Of a DNA stretch of 64,000 nt, positions 36,118-44,136 are shown piece by piece (position 1 is the first letter of the stretch; each line of letters begins with the position of its first letter). Below the pieces are notes generated by a model, which worked only from the letters and a program-made list of their open reading frames with translations, did not search any database and was not told the DNA's origin. Location of the stretch: NCBI GenBank assembly GCA_029202485.1, contig CP119313.1, forward strand, positions 4,340,001-4,404,000. The letters run 5' to 3'. The translations under genes were made by a program, and so were the position numbers. The DNA is from Candidatus Pedobacter colombiensis. GTDB lineage: Bacteria; Bacteroidota; Bacteroidia; Sphingobacteriales; Sphingobacteriaceae.

Positions 36118-37176
36118 ATGACAACGATTAAAGGACCAGGAGTTTTTTTAGCCCAGTTTATTGGAAATGAGGCCCCATTCAATTCTCTGGACGCCATTTG
36201 TGAATGGGCGGCAGGCCTTGGATTTAAAGGTATACAAATGCCTACGCTGGATGCACGTTTCATCGATTTACAGAAAGCAGCAGAGAGTAAAACTTATGCC
36301 GACGAGCTAAAAGGAAAAGTGAAGTCTTACGGATTGGAGATTACTGAATTATCGACTCATTTACAAGGACAGTTAGTAGCGGTAAACCCTGCATATGACC
36401 TTGCGTTTGATGCCTTTGCACCAGATGCTTATAAAAACAACCCAAAAGCCCGAACAGAATGGGCTGTACAACAATTGAAGTATGGGGCAAAAGCCTCGCA
36501 AAACCTGGGCTTAAATGCACATGCTACTTTTAGCGGTTCCTTATTATGGCACATGTTCCACCCATGGCCGCAGCGTCCTGAAGGTTTGGTAGATGCCGGC
36601 TTTACAGAACTGGCAAAAAGATGGATGCCCATTCTTAATGAATTTGATGCTTGTGGTGTAGACGTTTGTTATGAAATACACCCAGGAGAAGATTTGTTTG
36701 ATGGTATCACTTACGAGATGTTCCTGGAGAAGGTAAACCACCATCCCCGCGCCTGTCTGCTATATGATCCTTCGCATTTTGTATTGCAACAACTGGATTA
36801 TATCCAATATATCGACTTTTATCATGAGCGTATTAAAGCTTTCCATGTCAAAGACTCAGAGTTTAATCCTACAGGTAGGCAAGGTGCTTTTGGCGGTTAT
36901 CAAAGTTGGGCTAACCGTGCCGGAAGGTACCGTTCGCCTGGAGATGGACAGGTAGATTTCAAGACCATTTTCAGTAAATTGGCTCAATACGATTATACAG
37001 GTTGGGCAGTAATGGAATGGGAATGCTGTATAAAAGATGCTCAGGTTGGCGCCAAAGAAGGTGCTGAGTTTATTAAAAAAAATATTATTAAAGTAACAGA
37101 CAGAGCTTTTGATGATTTTGCTTCCTCTGGTGGGGATGATGATTTCAACAATAGGATTTTAGGTCTGAATCAATAA
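36118..37176 (+). CDS. sugar phosphate isomerase/epimerase family protein (TIM barrel)
   Basis: The 352-aa cytoplasmic protein belongs to the xylose isomerase-like TIM-barrel family (AP endonuclease 2 type). Metal-binding acidic and histidine residues can be seen in VCYEIHPGEDLFDG, LYDPSHFVLQQ, FHVKDSEFNPTG and AVMEWECC. The family includes isomerases, epimerases and 3-keto-glycoside lyases. It is six bases from the Gfo/Idh gene and nine from the cytochrome gene. Which reaction it does is not clear from sequence; it may act on the 3-keto product made by the operon. Confidence 0.88.
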   Translation: MTTIKGPGVFLAQFIGNEAPFNSLDAICEWAAGLGFKGIQMPTLDARFIDLQKAAESKTYADELKGKVKSYGLEITELSTHLQGQLVAVNPAYDLAFDAFAPDAYKNNPKARTEWAVQQLKYGAKASQNLGLNAHATFSGSLLWHMFHPWPQRPEGLVDAGFTELAKRWMPILNEFDACGVDVCYEIHPGEDLFDGITYEMFLEKVNHHPRACLLYDPSHFVLQQLDYIQYIDFYHERIKAFHVKDSEFNPTGRQGAFGGYQSWANRAGRYRSPGDGQVDFKTIFSKLAQYDYTGWAVMEWECCIKDAQVGAKEGAEFIKKNIIKVTDRAFDDFASSGGDDDFNNRILGLNQ

Positions 37177-37185
37177 AACAATAAA

Positions 37186-37599
37186 ATGAAAAAAACACTA
37201 TTTATACTGGGCTGCTTTGTATTGGCAATGGCTTCATGTTCAAGTCCTGAAGAGCGCTCTTCAACTACAAGTTCTGCTACTACAACTGAAACTCCGGCAA
37301 CACCTACTGAGACGACTGCCAAAGCTGAAACTACCGCGCCTAAGGGGGAAGGAGAAAAACTAATTGCTAAATCAGACTGTATTGGTTGCCACAATAAAGT
37401 ACAGAAAGTAATTGGTCCTGCTTACGTAGATATCGCAGCAAAATACCCTTTAAATGATGAAAATGTAAATCACCTGGCAGATAAAATTATTGCGGGAGGT
37501 AAAGGAGTATGGGGAGAGATTCCAATGACTCCACACTCGGCTTTAAGTAAAGACGATGCGAAAAAAATGGTTAGCTACATTTTATCGCTCAAAAAATAA
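37186..37599 (+). CDS. cytochrome c lipoprotein
   Basis: The 137-aa lipoprotein (lipobox MASC, Cys18) has a Thr/Ser/Glu-rich spacer (about 20-55) and a class I cytochrome c domain. The haem site is Cys65-x-x-Cys68-His69 (CIGCH) and the probable axial Met114 is in EIPMTPH. It is similar to c-551/c-552 types. It probably accepts electrons from the GMC dehydrogenase and passes them to the respiratory chain from the membrane surface in the periplasm. It is nine bases after the TIM-barrel gene. Confidence 0.92.
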   Translation: MKKTLFILGCFVLAMASCSSPEERSSTTSSATTTETPATPTETTAKAETTAPKGEGEKLIAKSDCIGCHNKVQKVIGPAYVDIAAKYPLNDENVNHLADKIIAGGKGVWGEIPMTPHSALSKDDAKKMVSYILSLKK

Positions 37600-37624
37600 C
37601 ACCCTCAACAAGAACCACACAAAA

Positions 37625-39082
37625 ATGAACCACGCAAAAAAAAACCAGGAGGCTTCATCCAGACGTAGCTTTCTAAAAACAACAGCTATTGCAGCCTCTG
37701 CATTTATGATTGTGCCGCGCCATGTTCTGGGCGGAAGAGGTTTTTTGGCACCTAGTGACAAACTTACTATTGCCAGTATAGGTGCCGGTGGTAAGGGTCA
37801 ATCGGATATTGCTAACTTCTACAAAAGCGGGAAGGCTGATATTGGATTCCTTTGTGATGTACATGATAGCAGGGCTGCAAATAGTGTAAAGGCATTCCCT
37901 AAAGCGAAATACTATAGAGATTACCGTGAAATGCTGGACAAAGAAGCGAAGCATTTTGATGCGGTTTCTATTTCTACACCGGATCATAATCACGCCATAC
38001 AAGCTATTGCAGCTATGCAACTGGGAAAGCATGTCTATGTTCAAAAACCTTTAACCCACGATATTTTTGAAGCCCGTGCATTAACTGCAGCGGCCGAAAA
38101 GTATAAAGTGGTAACACAAATGGGTAATCAAGGTGCATCAAATGATGGCCCCAGATTGATGAGAGAATGGTACGATGCCGATTTAATTGGCGATGTGCAT
38201 ACCATTTATGCATGGACCGACAGACCGGTATGGCCGCAAGGTATTCCATGGTCGGCCAACGCAGCTTCAGTACCTGCTGATCTTGATTGGGATTTATGGT
38301 TAGGCACTGCTCCTTATAGGAATTACGTAGAAAAACTTGTTCCTTTCAACTGGCGTGGCTGGTGGGATTATGGAACCGGAGCTCTTGGAGATATGGGCTG
38401 TCACCTCCTGGAAGCACCTTTCAGTGTTTTAAATTTAAAATATGCTACTGAAGTGCAGGCAAGTGTGGGTTCTGTATATGTAGATGAGTTTAAAAGAGGG
38501 TACTTCCCTGACAGCTGTCCACCATCAAGCCACGTGACCTTAAAATTCCCTAAAACCAATAAAACAAATGGTGACATTACGGTACACTGGATGGATGGCG
38601 GTATACAGCCTGAGCGTCCTGAGGAACTGGCGGCAAACGATACATTTGGTGATGGCGGAAATGGGACATTGTTTGTTGGGACAAAAGGTAAAATGATGGC
38701 TAGTACTTATGGTGCCAATCCACGTTTACTTCCTTTAAGCAGAAATGAAAACATCAAGGTAGCACAAAAATTTGCTCGTGTTGAAGGTGGTGCTGATGGT
38801 CATTACGGACAATGGGTTGAGGCTTGTATTGCCGGTTATGGCAAAAAAGTGCTAAGCTCCCCATTCTCTATTGCTGGTCCACTTACAGAATCATTATTAA
38901 TGGCGAATCTGGCCATTAGAGGTACTGACATACAACGAAAAAATGCTGAAGGCAAGATCAAGTATCCAGGCAGAAACATCAAATTACTTTGGGACAATGC
39001 CAACATGAAGATCACCAATTTTGATGAAGTGAATCAGTTTGTAAAACGTGAATACCGCAAAGGGTGGTCACTCGGTGTTTAA
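37625..39082 (+). CDS. Gfo/Idh/MocA family oxidoreductase, Tat-exported
   Basis: The 485-aa protein is read from the ATG at 37625, because the longer reading from 37556 overlaps the cytochrome gene and hides the Tat signal SRRSFLKTTAIAASAF at residues about 15-30. The Rossmann motif IASIGAGGKGQSD, VYVQKPLTHDIFEAR and the C-terminal DMGCHLLEAPF are typical of the exported Gfo/Idh proteins of Bacteroidota. NAD(P) is not free in the periplasm, so such enzymes are thought to hold tightly bound cofactor, as in glucose-fructose oxidoreductase. Substrate unknown. The stop codon lies inside the left arm of an inverted repeat. Confidence 0.9.
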   Translation: MNHAKKNQEASSRRSFLKTTAIAASAFMIVPRHVLGGRGFLAPSDKLTIASIGAGGKGQSDIANFYKSGKADIGFLCDVHDSRAANSVKAFPKAKYYRDYREMLDKEAKHFDAVSISTPDHNHAIQAIAAMQLGKHVYVQKPLTHDIFEARALTAAAEKYKVVTQMGNQGASNDGPRLMREWYDADLIGDVHTIYAWTDRPVWPQGIPWSANAASVPADLDWDLWLGTAPYRNYVEKLVPFNWRGWWDYGTGALGDMGCHLLEAPFSVLNLKYATEVQASVGSVYVDEFKRGYFPDSCPPSSHVTLKFPKTNKTNGDITVHWMDGGIQPERPEELAANDTFGDGGNGTLFVGTKGKMMASTYGANPRLLPLSRNENIKVAQKFARVEGGADGHYGQWVEACIAGYGKKVLSSPFSIAGPLTESLLMANLAIRGTDIQRKNAEGKIKYPGRNIKLLWDNANMKITNFDEVNQFVKREYRKGWSLGV

Positions 39083-39139
39083 GGAGCAAAGATGAAGAAA
39101 AAGTAAAATTGATTAAGTCGCGAGGTCTTTGCTCCTTAA
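39079..39139 (+). repeat. 14-bp inverted repeat spanning a stop codon inside the operon
   Basis: The arm at 39079-39092 (TTAAGGAGCAAAGA) contains the stop of the Gfo/Idh gene. It pairs perfectly with 39126-39139 (TCTTTGCTCCTTAA) around a 33-base loop. There is no T-run. It may stabilise or mark a cleavage point in the message, and the 86-base gap here is the largest in the operon. Confidence 0.55.
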
Positions 39140-39168
39140 TCTTTAATCAGAAAAGAAAACCAAAGAAC

Positions 39169-39864
39169 ATGAAAAAATATATCTTTTCGGCCATTATATT
39201 AACTGCACTACTAGGTGGTGGCGTTACTCGGGCTCAATCAGACAAAAAAGGTTTTACTAAAATATTTGATGGTAAAACAACTAAAGGTTGGCATACTTAC
39301 GGAAAAACTACTGCCGGTGCAAAATGGACTATTGAAGATGGAACCTTGCATTTTGACCCCAAGGGGGATAGTGATGGTGGTGGGGATTTGGTAACTGATA
39401 ATGAATACAGCAATTTTCATTTAAAAATTGACTGGAAAATTGCCCCAAAAGGTAACAGTGGAATTATTTATTATGTAAAAGAAGATCCCTCAAAATACCA
39501 TCAAACTTATAGTACGGGCTTAGAAATGCAGGTATTGGATAACGAAGGTCATAGTGATGGCAAGATTGCCAAGCATCGTGCAGGAGATTTATATGATTTG
39601 ATTAAAAGTAGTTCTGAGCCGGTAAAACCTGTTGGCGAATGGAATACAGCTGAAATCATTTGCAAAGACGGGAAACTGGAACAATACTTAAACGGTGTGA
39701 AAGTAGTATCAACTACACTTTGGGACGACAACTGGAAAACGCTTATTGCCGGAAGTAAATTTGCAAAGTGGCCAGATTGGGGTACATTTAAATCTGGAAA
39801 AATAGCGCTTCAAGATCATGGAAATGAAGTATGGTACCGCAATATCATGATTAAACAGCTATAA
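39169..39864 (+). CDS. DUF1080 (3-keto-disaccharide hydrolase family) exported protein
   Basis: The 231-aa protein starts at the ATG at 39169 (MKKYIFSAIIL), preceded by a purine-rich site; the longer reading from 39064 crosses the inverted repeat and lacks a signal. After a signal peptide (VTRAQS), one PF06439 domain fills residues about 28-230: KIFDGKTTKGWHTYG, LKIDWKIAPKGNSGIIYYV, GLEMQVLDNEG, and a C-terminal KIALQDHGNEVWYRNIMIK. The fold is a concanavalin-like sandwich. Members cleave 3-keto-glycosides after oxidation, which fits the operon. It is periplasmic or outer-membrane associated. Confidence 0.9.
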   Translation: MKKYIFSAIILTALLGGGVTRAQSDKKGFTKIFDGKTTKGWHTYGKTTAGAKWTIEDGTLHFDPKGDSDGGGDLVTDNEYSNFHLKIDWKIAPKGNSGIIYYVKEDPSKYHQTYSTGLEMQVLDNEGHSDGKIAKHRAGDLYDLIKSSSEPVKPVGEWNTAEIICKDGKLEQYLNGVKVVSTTLWDDNWKTLIAGSKFAKWPDWGTFKSGKIALQDHGNEVWYRNIMIKQL

Positions 39865-39897
39865 TAGATCCATAAAAAAAGAACTAAACAACCAAAC

Positions 39898-41124
39898 ATG
39901 AACTTAAACAACCGCATCAAATTATCAACCATGATGTTCCTGGAATTCTTTATCTGGGGTGCATGGTTTGTGACACTTGGCACCTTTCTGGGGCACAACC
40001 TTAGCGCTACGGGGAGTCAATCAGCCGCCGTCTTTTCTACTCAATCATGGGGTGCTATCATCGCACCTTTCATTATTGGGCTAATTGCAGACAGATATTT
40101 TAATGCTGAAAGAATCCTTGGCATATTGCATTTAGTTGGCGCCTTTTTAATGTACCAGATGTACAGTGCCACAGAAATAACTGCATTTTACCCTTATGTA
40201 CTAGCTTACATGATTTTGTTTATGCCAACGCTTGCACTAGTCAATTCTGTGTCTTTCAACCAAATGAATGATCCTGAAAAAGAATTCTCTACCATTAGGG
40301 TTTGGGGAACCATAGGTTGGATAGCTGCCGGATTGTTAATCAGCTATGTATTTCATTGGGATAGTGACCTGAGTGTAAAAGATGGTTTGCTGAAAAACAC
40401 CTTCATGATGGGTGCAGTAGTTTCTCTAATCTTAGGCTTATTTAGTTTTACATTACCTAAAACACCTCCTAAAGTTGCGTCGGGTGAGAAGGTAAAAATA
40501 TCAGAAATACTTGGCCTTGAAGCTCTAAAACTATTAAAAGATAAGAATTTTGCTGTATTCTTTATCTCTTCTATCCTTATATGCATTCCACTGGCCTTTT
40601 ATTATCAGAATGCACATTCATTCCTCTCTAATGTAGGTCTTGAAAATCCTACAGGTAAAATGACTATCGGGCAAGTTTCTGAAGTGCTATTCCTATTGTT
40701 ATTACCCGTATTCTTCACCAGATTTGGTTTCAAAAAGACCATTTTAGTAGGTATGCTTGCCTGGGGCGTTCGCTATGCCCTATTCGCTTATGGTAATGCC
40801 AGCGACTTGAGCTTTATGCTTATCATCGGTATTGCGCTTCATGGTATTTGTTATGATTTCTTCTTCGTATCCGGGCAGATTTACACCAATGCCGCCGCAG
40901 GCGAAAAATACAAAAGTGCTGCACAAGGTTTAATTACCCTGGCCACTTATGGTATTGGTATGCTTATTGGATTTGAAGTTGCTGGTATCATCACTGATAC
41001 TTACAAAGCTGCTGATGGATCTTTCGATTGGAAAATGATCTGGATCATTCCTTCGTGTATAGCATTTATAGTATTCTTGCTATTTGCGCTATTTTTTAAT
41101 GATAAAAAGAAAGTTGAGGCTTAA
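39898..41124 (+). CDS. MFS permease, nucleoside:H+ symporter family
   Basis: The 408-aa protein has about 12 hydrophobic helices and belongs to the NupG/Nuc_H_symport family: RIKLSTMMFLEFFIWGAWFVTLG at the start, FIIGLIADRYFNAERILG, MPTLALVNSVSFNQM and RVWGTIGWIAAGLL. In Bacteroidota such permeases often sit in sugar operons, so it may import a keto-sugar or monosaccharide rather than a nucleoside. It is 33 bases after the DUF1080 gene and 11 bases before the next. Inner membrane. Confidence 0.9.
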   Translation: MNLNNRIKLSTMMFLEFFIWGAWFVTLGTFLGHNLSATGSQSAAVFSTQSWGAIIAPFIIGLIADRYFNAERILGILHLVGAFLMYQMYSATEITAFYPYVLAYMILFMPTLALVNSVSFNQMNDPEKEFSTIRVWGTIGWIAAGLLISYVFHWDSDLSVKDGLLKNTFMMGAVVSLILGLFSFTLPKTPPKVASGEKVKISEILGLEALKLLKDKNFAVFFISSILICIPLAFYYQNAHSFLSNVGLENPTGKMTIGQVSEVLFLLLLPVFFTRFGFKKTILVGMLAWGVRYALFAYGNASDLSFMLIIGIALHGICYDFFFVSGQIYTNAAAGEKYKSAAQGLITLATYGIGMLIGFEVAGIITDTYKAADGSFDWKMIWIIPSCIAFIVFLLFALFFNDKKKVEA

Positions 41125-41135
41125 TCTAATAACCA

Positions 41136-42017
41136 ATGAGTAAAAATTTAAGCAGAAGAACTGCATTGAAAAACATTGTTGCCGGAACAGCCGCTTTAGG
41201 CGTCTCAGCAGCTATCCCCACTTTTGCTTTGGAACAAACAAAATCCACCATGCTAAAAGGAAATATAAACCACTCAGTATGCCGCTGGTGCTTTGGAAAA
41301 ATGGAATTGGACGACTTGTGTATCGAAGCAAAAAAAATCGGCATTAAAGCCATTGATCTTGTAGGCCCTAAAGATTGGCCTACACTAAAAAAACATGGCT
41401 TATATTCATCTATGTGTAATGGTGCAGAGATCAATTTAGTAGATGGATGGAATGACCCACAGTTTCATGCTACGCTGATTAAAAACTATTCGGAGATGAT
41501 TCCTAAGGTTGCAGAAGCAGGCTATAAACAATTGATCTGCTTTAGTGGCAACAGACGTGGTAAAGATGATGAAACCGGGCTAAAAAACTGTGTTGACGGT
41601 TTAAAACAGGTGTTACCACTGGCCGAAAAGCATGGTGTAGTATTGGTTATGGAGCTCTTGAACAGCAAAATAAACCATAAGGATTATCAATGTGACCATA
41701 CAGCATGGGGTGCTGAATTGGCTAAAAGGCTAGGATCTGAAAACTTCAAATTGCTATACGATATTTATCACATGCAGATTGATGAAGGAGATGTGATCCG
41801 TAATATTCAAACCTATAATCAATATATTTCTCATTATCATACAGCAGGTGTACCTGGCAGAAATGAGATTGATGATACACAGGAATTGTTTTACCCAGCC
41901 ATTATGAAAGCGATCCTTGCAACAGGATTTAAGGGCTATGTAGCTCAGGAGTTTATTCCTAAGTACGCAGATAAAATTAAATCATTAAGAGATGCCGTAA
42001 ATATTTGCGACGTTTAA
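41136..42017 (+). CDS. hydroxypyruvate isomerase-like TIM-barrel protein, Tat-exported
   Basis: The 293-aa protein has a Tat signal (SRRTALKNIVAGTAALG) and a xylose isomerase-like barrel. Its stretches VLVMELLNSKINHKDYQCD, LLYDIYHMQIDEGDVI and HYHTAGVPGRNEIDDTQEL resemble hydroxypyruvate isomerase and other metal-binding barrels. With a Tat signal it would act outside the cytoplasm. It may isomerise or split the keto-sugar produced by the GMC and DUF1080 enzymes. Its stop is 11 bases before the next gene. Confidence 0.87.
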   Translation: MSKNLSRRTALKNIVAGTAALGVSAAIPTFALEQTKSTMLKGNINHSVCRWCFGKMELDDLCIEAKKIGIKAIDLVGPKDWPTLKKHGLYSSMCNGAEINLVDGWNDPQFHATLIKNYSEMIPKVAEAGYKQLICFSGNRRGKDDETGLKNCVDGLKQVLPLAEKHGVVLVMELLNSKINHKDYQCDHTAWGAELAKRLGSENFKLLYDIYHMQIDEGDVIRNIQTYNQYISHYHTAGVPGRNEIDDTQELFYPAIMKAILATGFKGYVAQEFIPKYADKIKSLRDAVNICDV

Positions 42018-42028
42018 ATTCAAACTAT

Positions 42029-42904
42029 ATGAAGTCGAGAAGAACTTTTATTAAACAAGCAGGACTTGCCGCCGCCGGAGCATTCTTATTACCATCCCTT
42101 GCTTACAGTGCTCCCGCTGGAAGAAAAATTGGGCTGCAACTGTATACTTTGAGGAATCAACTCCCTCATAATGTAAAAGACGTAATAGAAAAAATTGCGC
42201 AGGCAGGCTACAAAGAGGTAGAAACTTACAGTTATTCGCCAACAAATGGATATTGGGGTATGGATCCCAAATCTTTTAAAAGCTTACTTACTACCAATGG
42301 GCTAACTTCACCAAGTGGTCATTTTGGTATTGATAATTTCCTAAGCACTGGTAACAAAGAACTGCTAAAACCTTTGATAGAAGGTGCTGCCGGCATAAAC
42401 AATGAATATTTTACCATTGCTTATTTAGGTGAACCGATCAGAAAAACACTTGAAGATTATAAAAAGATTGCCGGGCGTTTAAATGAAGCGGCTGAAGTAG
42501 CGAAACAATCAGGTTTAAAACTAGCTTATCATAACCACAATTTTGAATTTCAACAGCATGAGGGCGGAACTACAGGGTATGAAATTTTGCTAACCGAAAC
42601 AGATAAAAAACTGATCAGATTTGAAATGGATTTGTACTGGGTAGTACGCTCAGGAAATGATCCTGTTGCATTATTTAATAAATACCCTGGCCGTTTTCCG
42701 ATGTGGCATGTAAAGGATATGGATAAGACCAATAATGGTATAAATACTGAAGTTGGTACTGGCACGATAGATTTCAAGAACATTTATAAACATACCAAGC
42801 AGGCTGGATTGGAGCACTTAATTGTGGAACAGGAGAATTTTTCGAAAGATCCATTTGTAAGCATTAAGCAAAGCTTTGATTATGTAAACCGCGAGCTGAT
42901 TTAA
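42029..42904 (+). CDS. sugar phosphate isomerase/epimerase-like TIM-barrel protein, Tat-exported
   Basis: The 291-aa protein is read from the ATG at 42029; an upstream TTG at 42005 overlaps the previous gene. The Tat signal (KSRRTFIKQAGLAAAGAF) is followed by a xylose isomerase-like barrel: GLQLYTLRNQL, LAYHNHNFEFQ, EMDLYWVVRSG, WHVKDMDKT and HLIVEQENF. This is a third barrel of the family in the operon and differs from the other two. The operon ends at the terminator at 42926. Confidence 0.88.
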   Translation: MKSRRTFIKQAGLAAAGAFLLPSLAYSAPAGRKIGLQLYTLRNQLPHNVKDVIEKIAQAGYKEVETYSYSPTNGYWGMDPKSFKSLLTTNGLTSPSGHFGIDNFLSTGNKELLKPLIEGAAGINNEYFTIAYLGEPIRKTLEDYKKIAGRLNEAAEVAKQSGLKLAYHNHNFEFQQHEGGTTGYEILLTETDKKLIRFEMDLYWVVRSGNDPVALFNKYPGRFPMWHVKDMDKTNNGINTEVGTGTIDFKNIYKHTKQAGLEHLIVEQENFSKDPFVSIKQSFDYVNRELI

Positions 42905-42925
42905 TAAGATATATCTTAACAAATT

Positions 42926-42963
42926 AAAAGGGAAGTGGTTAGCAAAAGCCACTTCCCTTTTTT
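42926..42963 (+). terminator. Rho-independent terminator of the sugar-oxidation operon
   Basis: A perfect 13-bp stem (42926-42938 with 42949-42961; core GGGAAGTGG) has a 10-nt loop and runs into TTTTTT. It follows the last gene of the operon by 21 bases. Confidence 0.88.
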
Positions 42964-43061
42964 ATGATTGAAAAAATGCCCATATTTGAAGACTTATTAT
43001 TTCACCATAAATACAATTGATTAAATAAATTAAAAACAAGTAAAACAACAATTAAAAAAAG

Positions 43062-44054
43062 ATGAAGATTGCAGTAGTTGGAGCCACCGGTCTGGTAGGC
43101 ACCGTAATGTTAAAAGTATTAGAAGAGCGTAACTTCCCGTTAACCGAATTGATCCCTGTAGCCTCTGAAAAGAGCGTTGGTAAGGAAATCACATTCAAGG
43201 GTAAGAAGTACGCTGTTGTAAACATGGATACTGCGATTTCGATGAGACCTGATATTGCGTTGTTTTCTGCAGGTGGCAGCACTTCTTTAGCTGAAGCCCC
43301 ACGTTTTGCTGAAGTTGGTACTACAGTAATCGACAATTCATCTGCATGGCGCATGGATCCGTCGAAAAAGCTGGTTGTACCTGAAGTAAATGCAAGTGAA
43401 TTATCGGCTAACGATAAGATCATAGCAAACCCGAACTGTTCAACTATTCAAATGGTTGTGGCTTTAAAACCACTTCATGATAAATATAAGATCAAACGTA
43501 TAGTTGTTTCAACTTATCAGTCTGTAACCGGAACTGGTGTAAAAGCTGTTGAGCAACTGATGAACGAGCGTAAAGGAATAACTGACGGTCCTATGGCTTA
43601 TGCTTATCCTATCGATTTAAATGTAATCCCTCAGATTGATGTTTTCCAGGATAATGGATATACCAAAGAGGAGATGAAAATGATTTTGGAAACCCAAAAA
43701 ATTATGGGCGACAATAGCATTAAAGTTACGGCTACAACAGTACGTATTCCGGTAATGGGCGGTCACTCTGAGTCGGTAAACATTGAGTTTGAAAACGACT
43801 TTGATGTAGCTGAGGTAAAAAGCCTGTTGGCGAATACAGAAGGCATCATTTTAGTTGATGATCCTGCAAACCTTAAATATCCTATGCCTAAAGATGCGCA
43901 TGAGAAAGATGAGGTATTTGTGGGAAGGATCAGACGTGACGAGTCTTTACCAAACGCATTGAACATGTGGATTGTAGCTGACAACCTACGTAAAGGAGCT
44001 GCAACAAACGCTGTTCAGATTGCTGAATACCTGGTAAAAAACAAACTGGTATAA
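43062..44054 (+). CDS. asd: aspartate-semialdehyde dehydrogenase
   Basis: The 330-aa enzyme reduces aspartyl phosphate to aspartate semialdehyde with NADPH, for lysine, threonine and methionine. The N-terminal motif GATGLVGTVML binds NADP. The catalytic Cys126 is in IANPNCSTIQM and the general-base histidine in RIPVMGGHSES. It is of the normal length for the Gram-negative/Bacteroidota subtype. It stands alone, between terminators at 42926 and 44075. Confidence 0.97.
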   Translation: MKIAVVGATGLVGTVMLKVLEERNFPLTELIPVASEKSVGKEITFKGKKYAVVNMDTAISMRPDIALFSAGGSTSLAEAPRFAEVGTTVIDNSSAWRMDPSKKLVVPEVNASELSANDKIIANPNCSTIQMVVALKPLHDKYKIKRIVVSTYQSVTGTGVKAVEQLMNERKGITDGPMAYAYPIDLNVIPQIDVFQDNGYTKEEMKMILETQKIMGDNSIKVTATTVRIPVMGGHSESVNIEFENDFDVAEVKSLLANTEGIILVDDPANLKYPMPKDAHEKDEVFVGRIRRDESLPNALNMWIVADNLRKGAATNAVQIAEYLVKNKLV

Positions 44055-44074
44055 TTTTATAAATTATAAACGTT

Positions 44075-44128
44075 AAAGTGATGTATGAATAGCTCTTACC
44101 GGTTATACATACATCACTTTTCTTTTTT
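44075..44128 (+). terminator. Rho-independent terminator of asd
   Basis: AAAGTGATGTAT (44075-44086) pairs with ATACATCACTTT (44109-44120). A 22-base loop and a T-rich tail (TCTTTTTT) follow. It lies 20 bases after the asd stop. Confidence 0.75.
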
Positions 44129-44136
44129 AAAAGCTT

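Noticed and set aside
37556..37624. Longer reading of the exported Gfo/Idh gene, from 37556
   Set aside because: It overlaps the cytochrome c gene and moves the Tat signal away from the N-terminus.
39064..39168. Longer reading of the DUF1080 gene, from 39064
   Set aside because: It overlaps the previous gene and crosses the inverted repeat; the ATG at 39169 starts a clean signal peptide.
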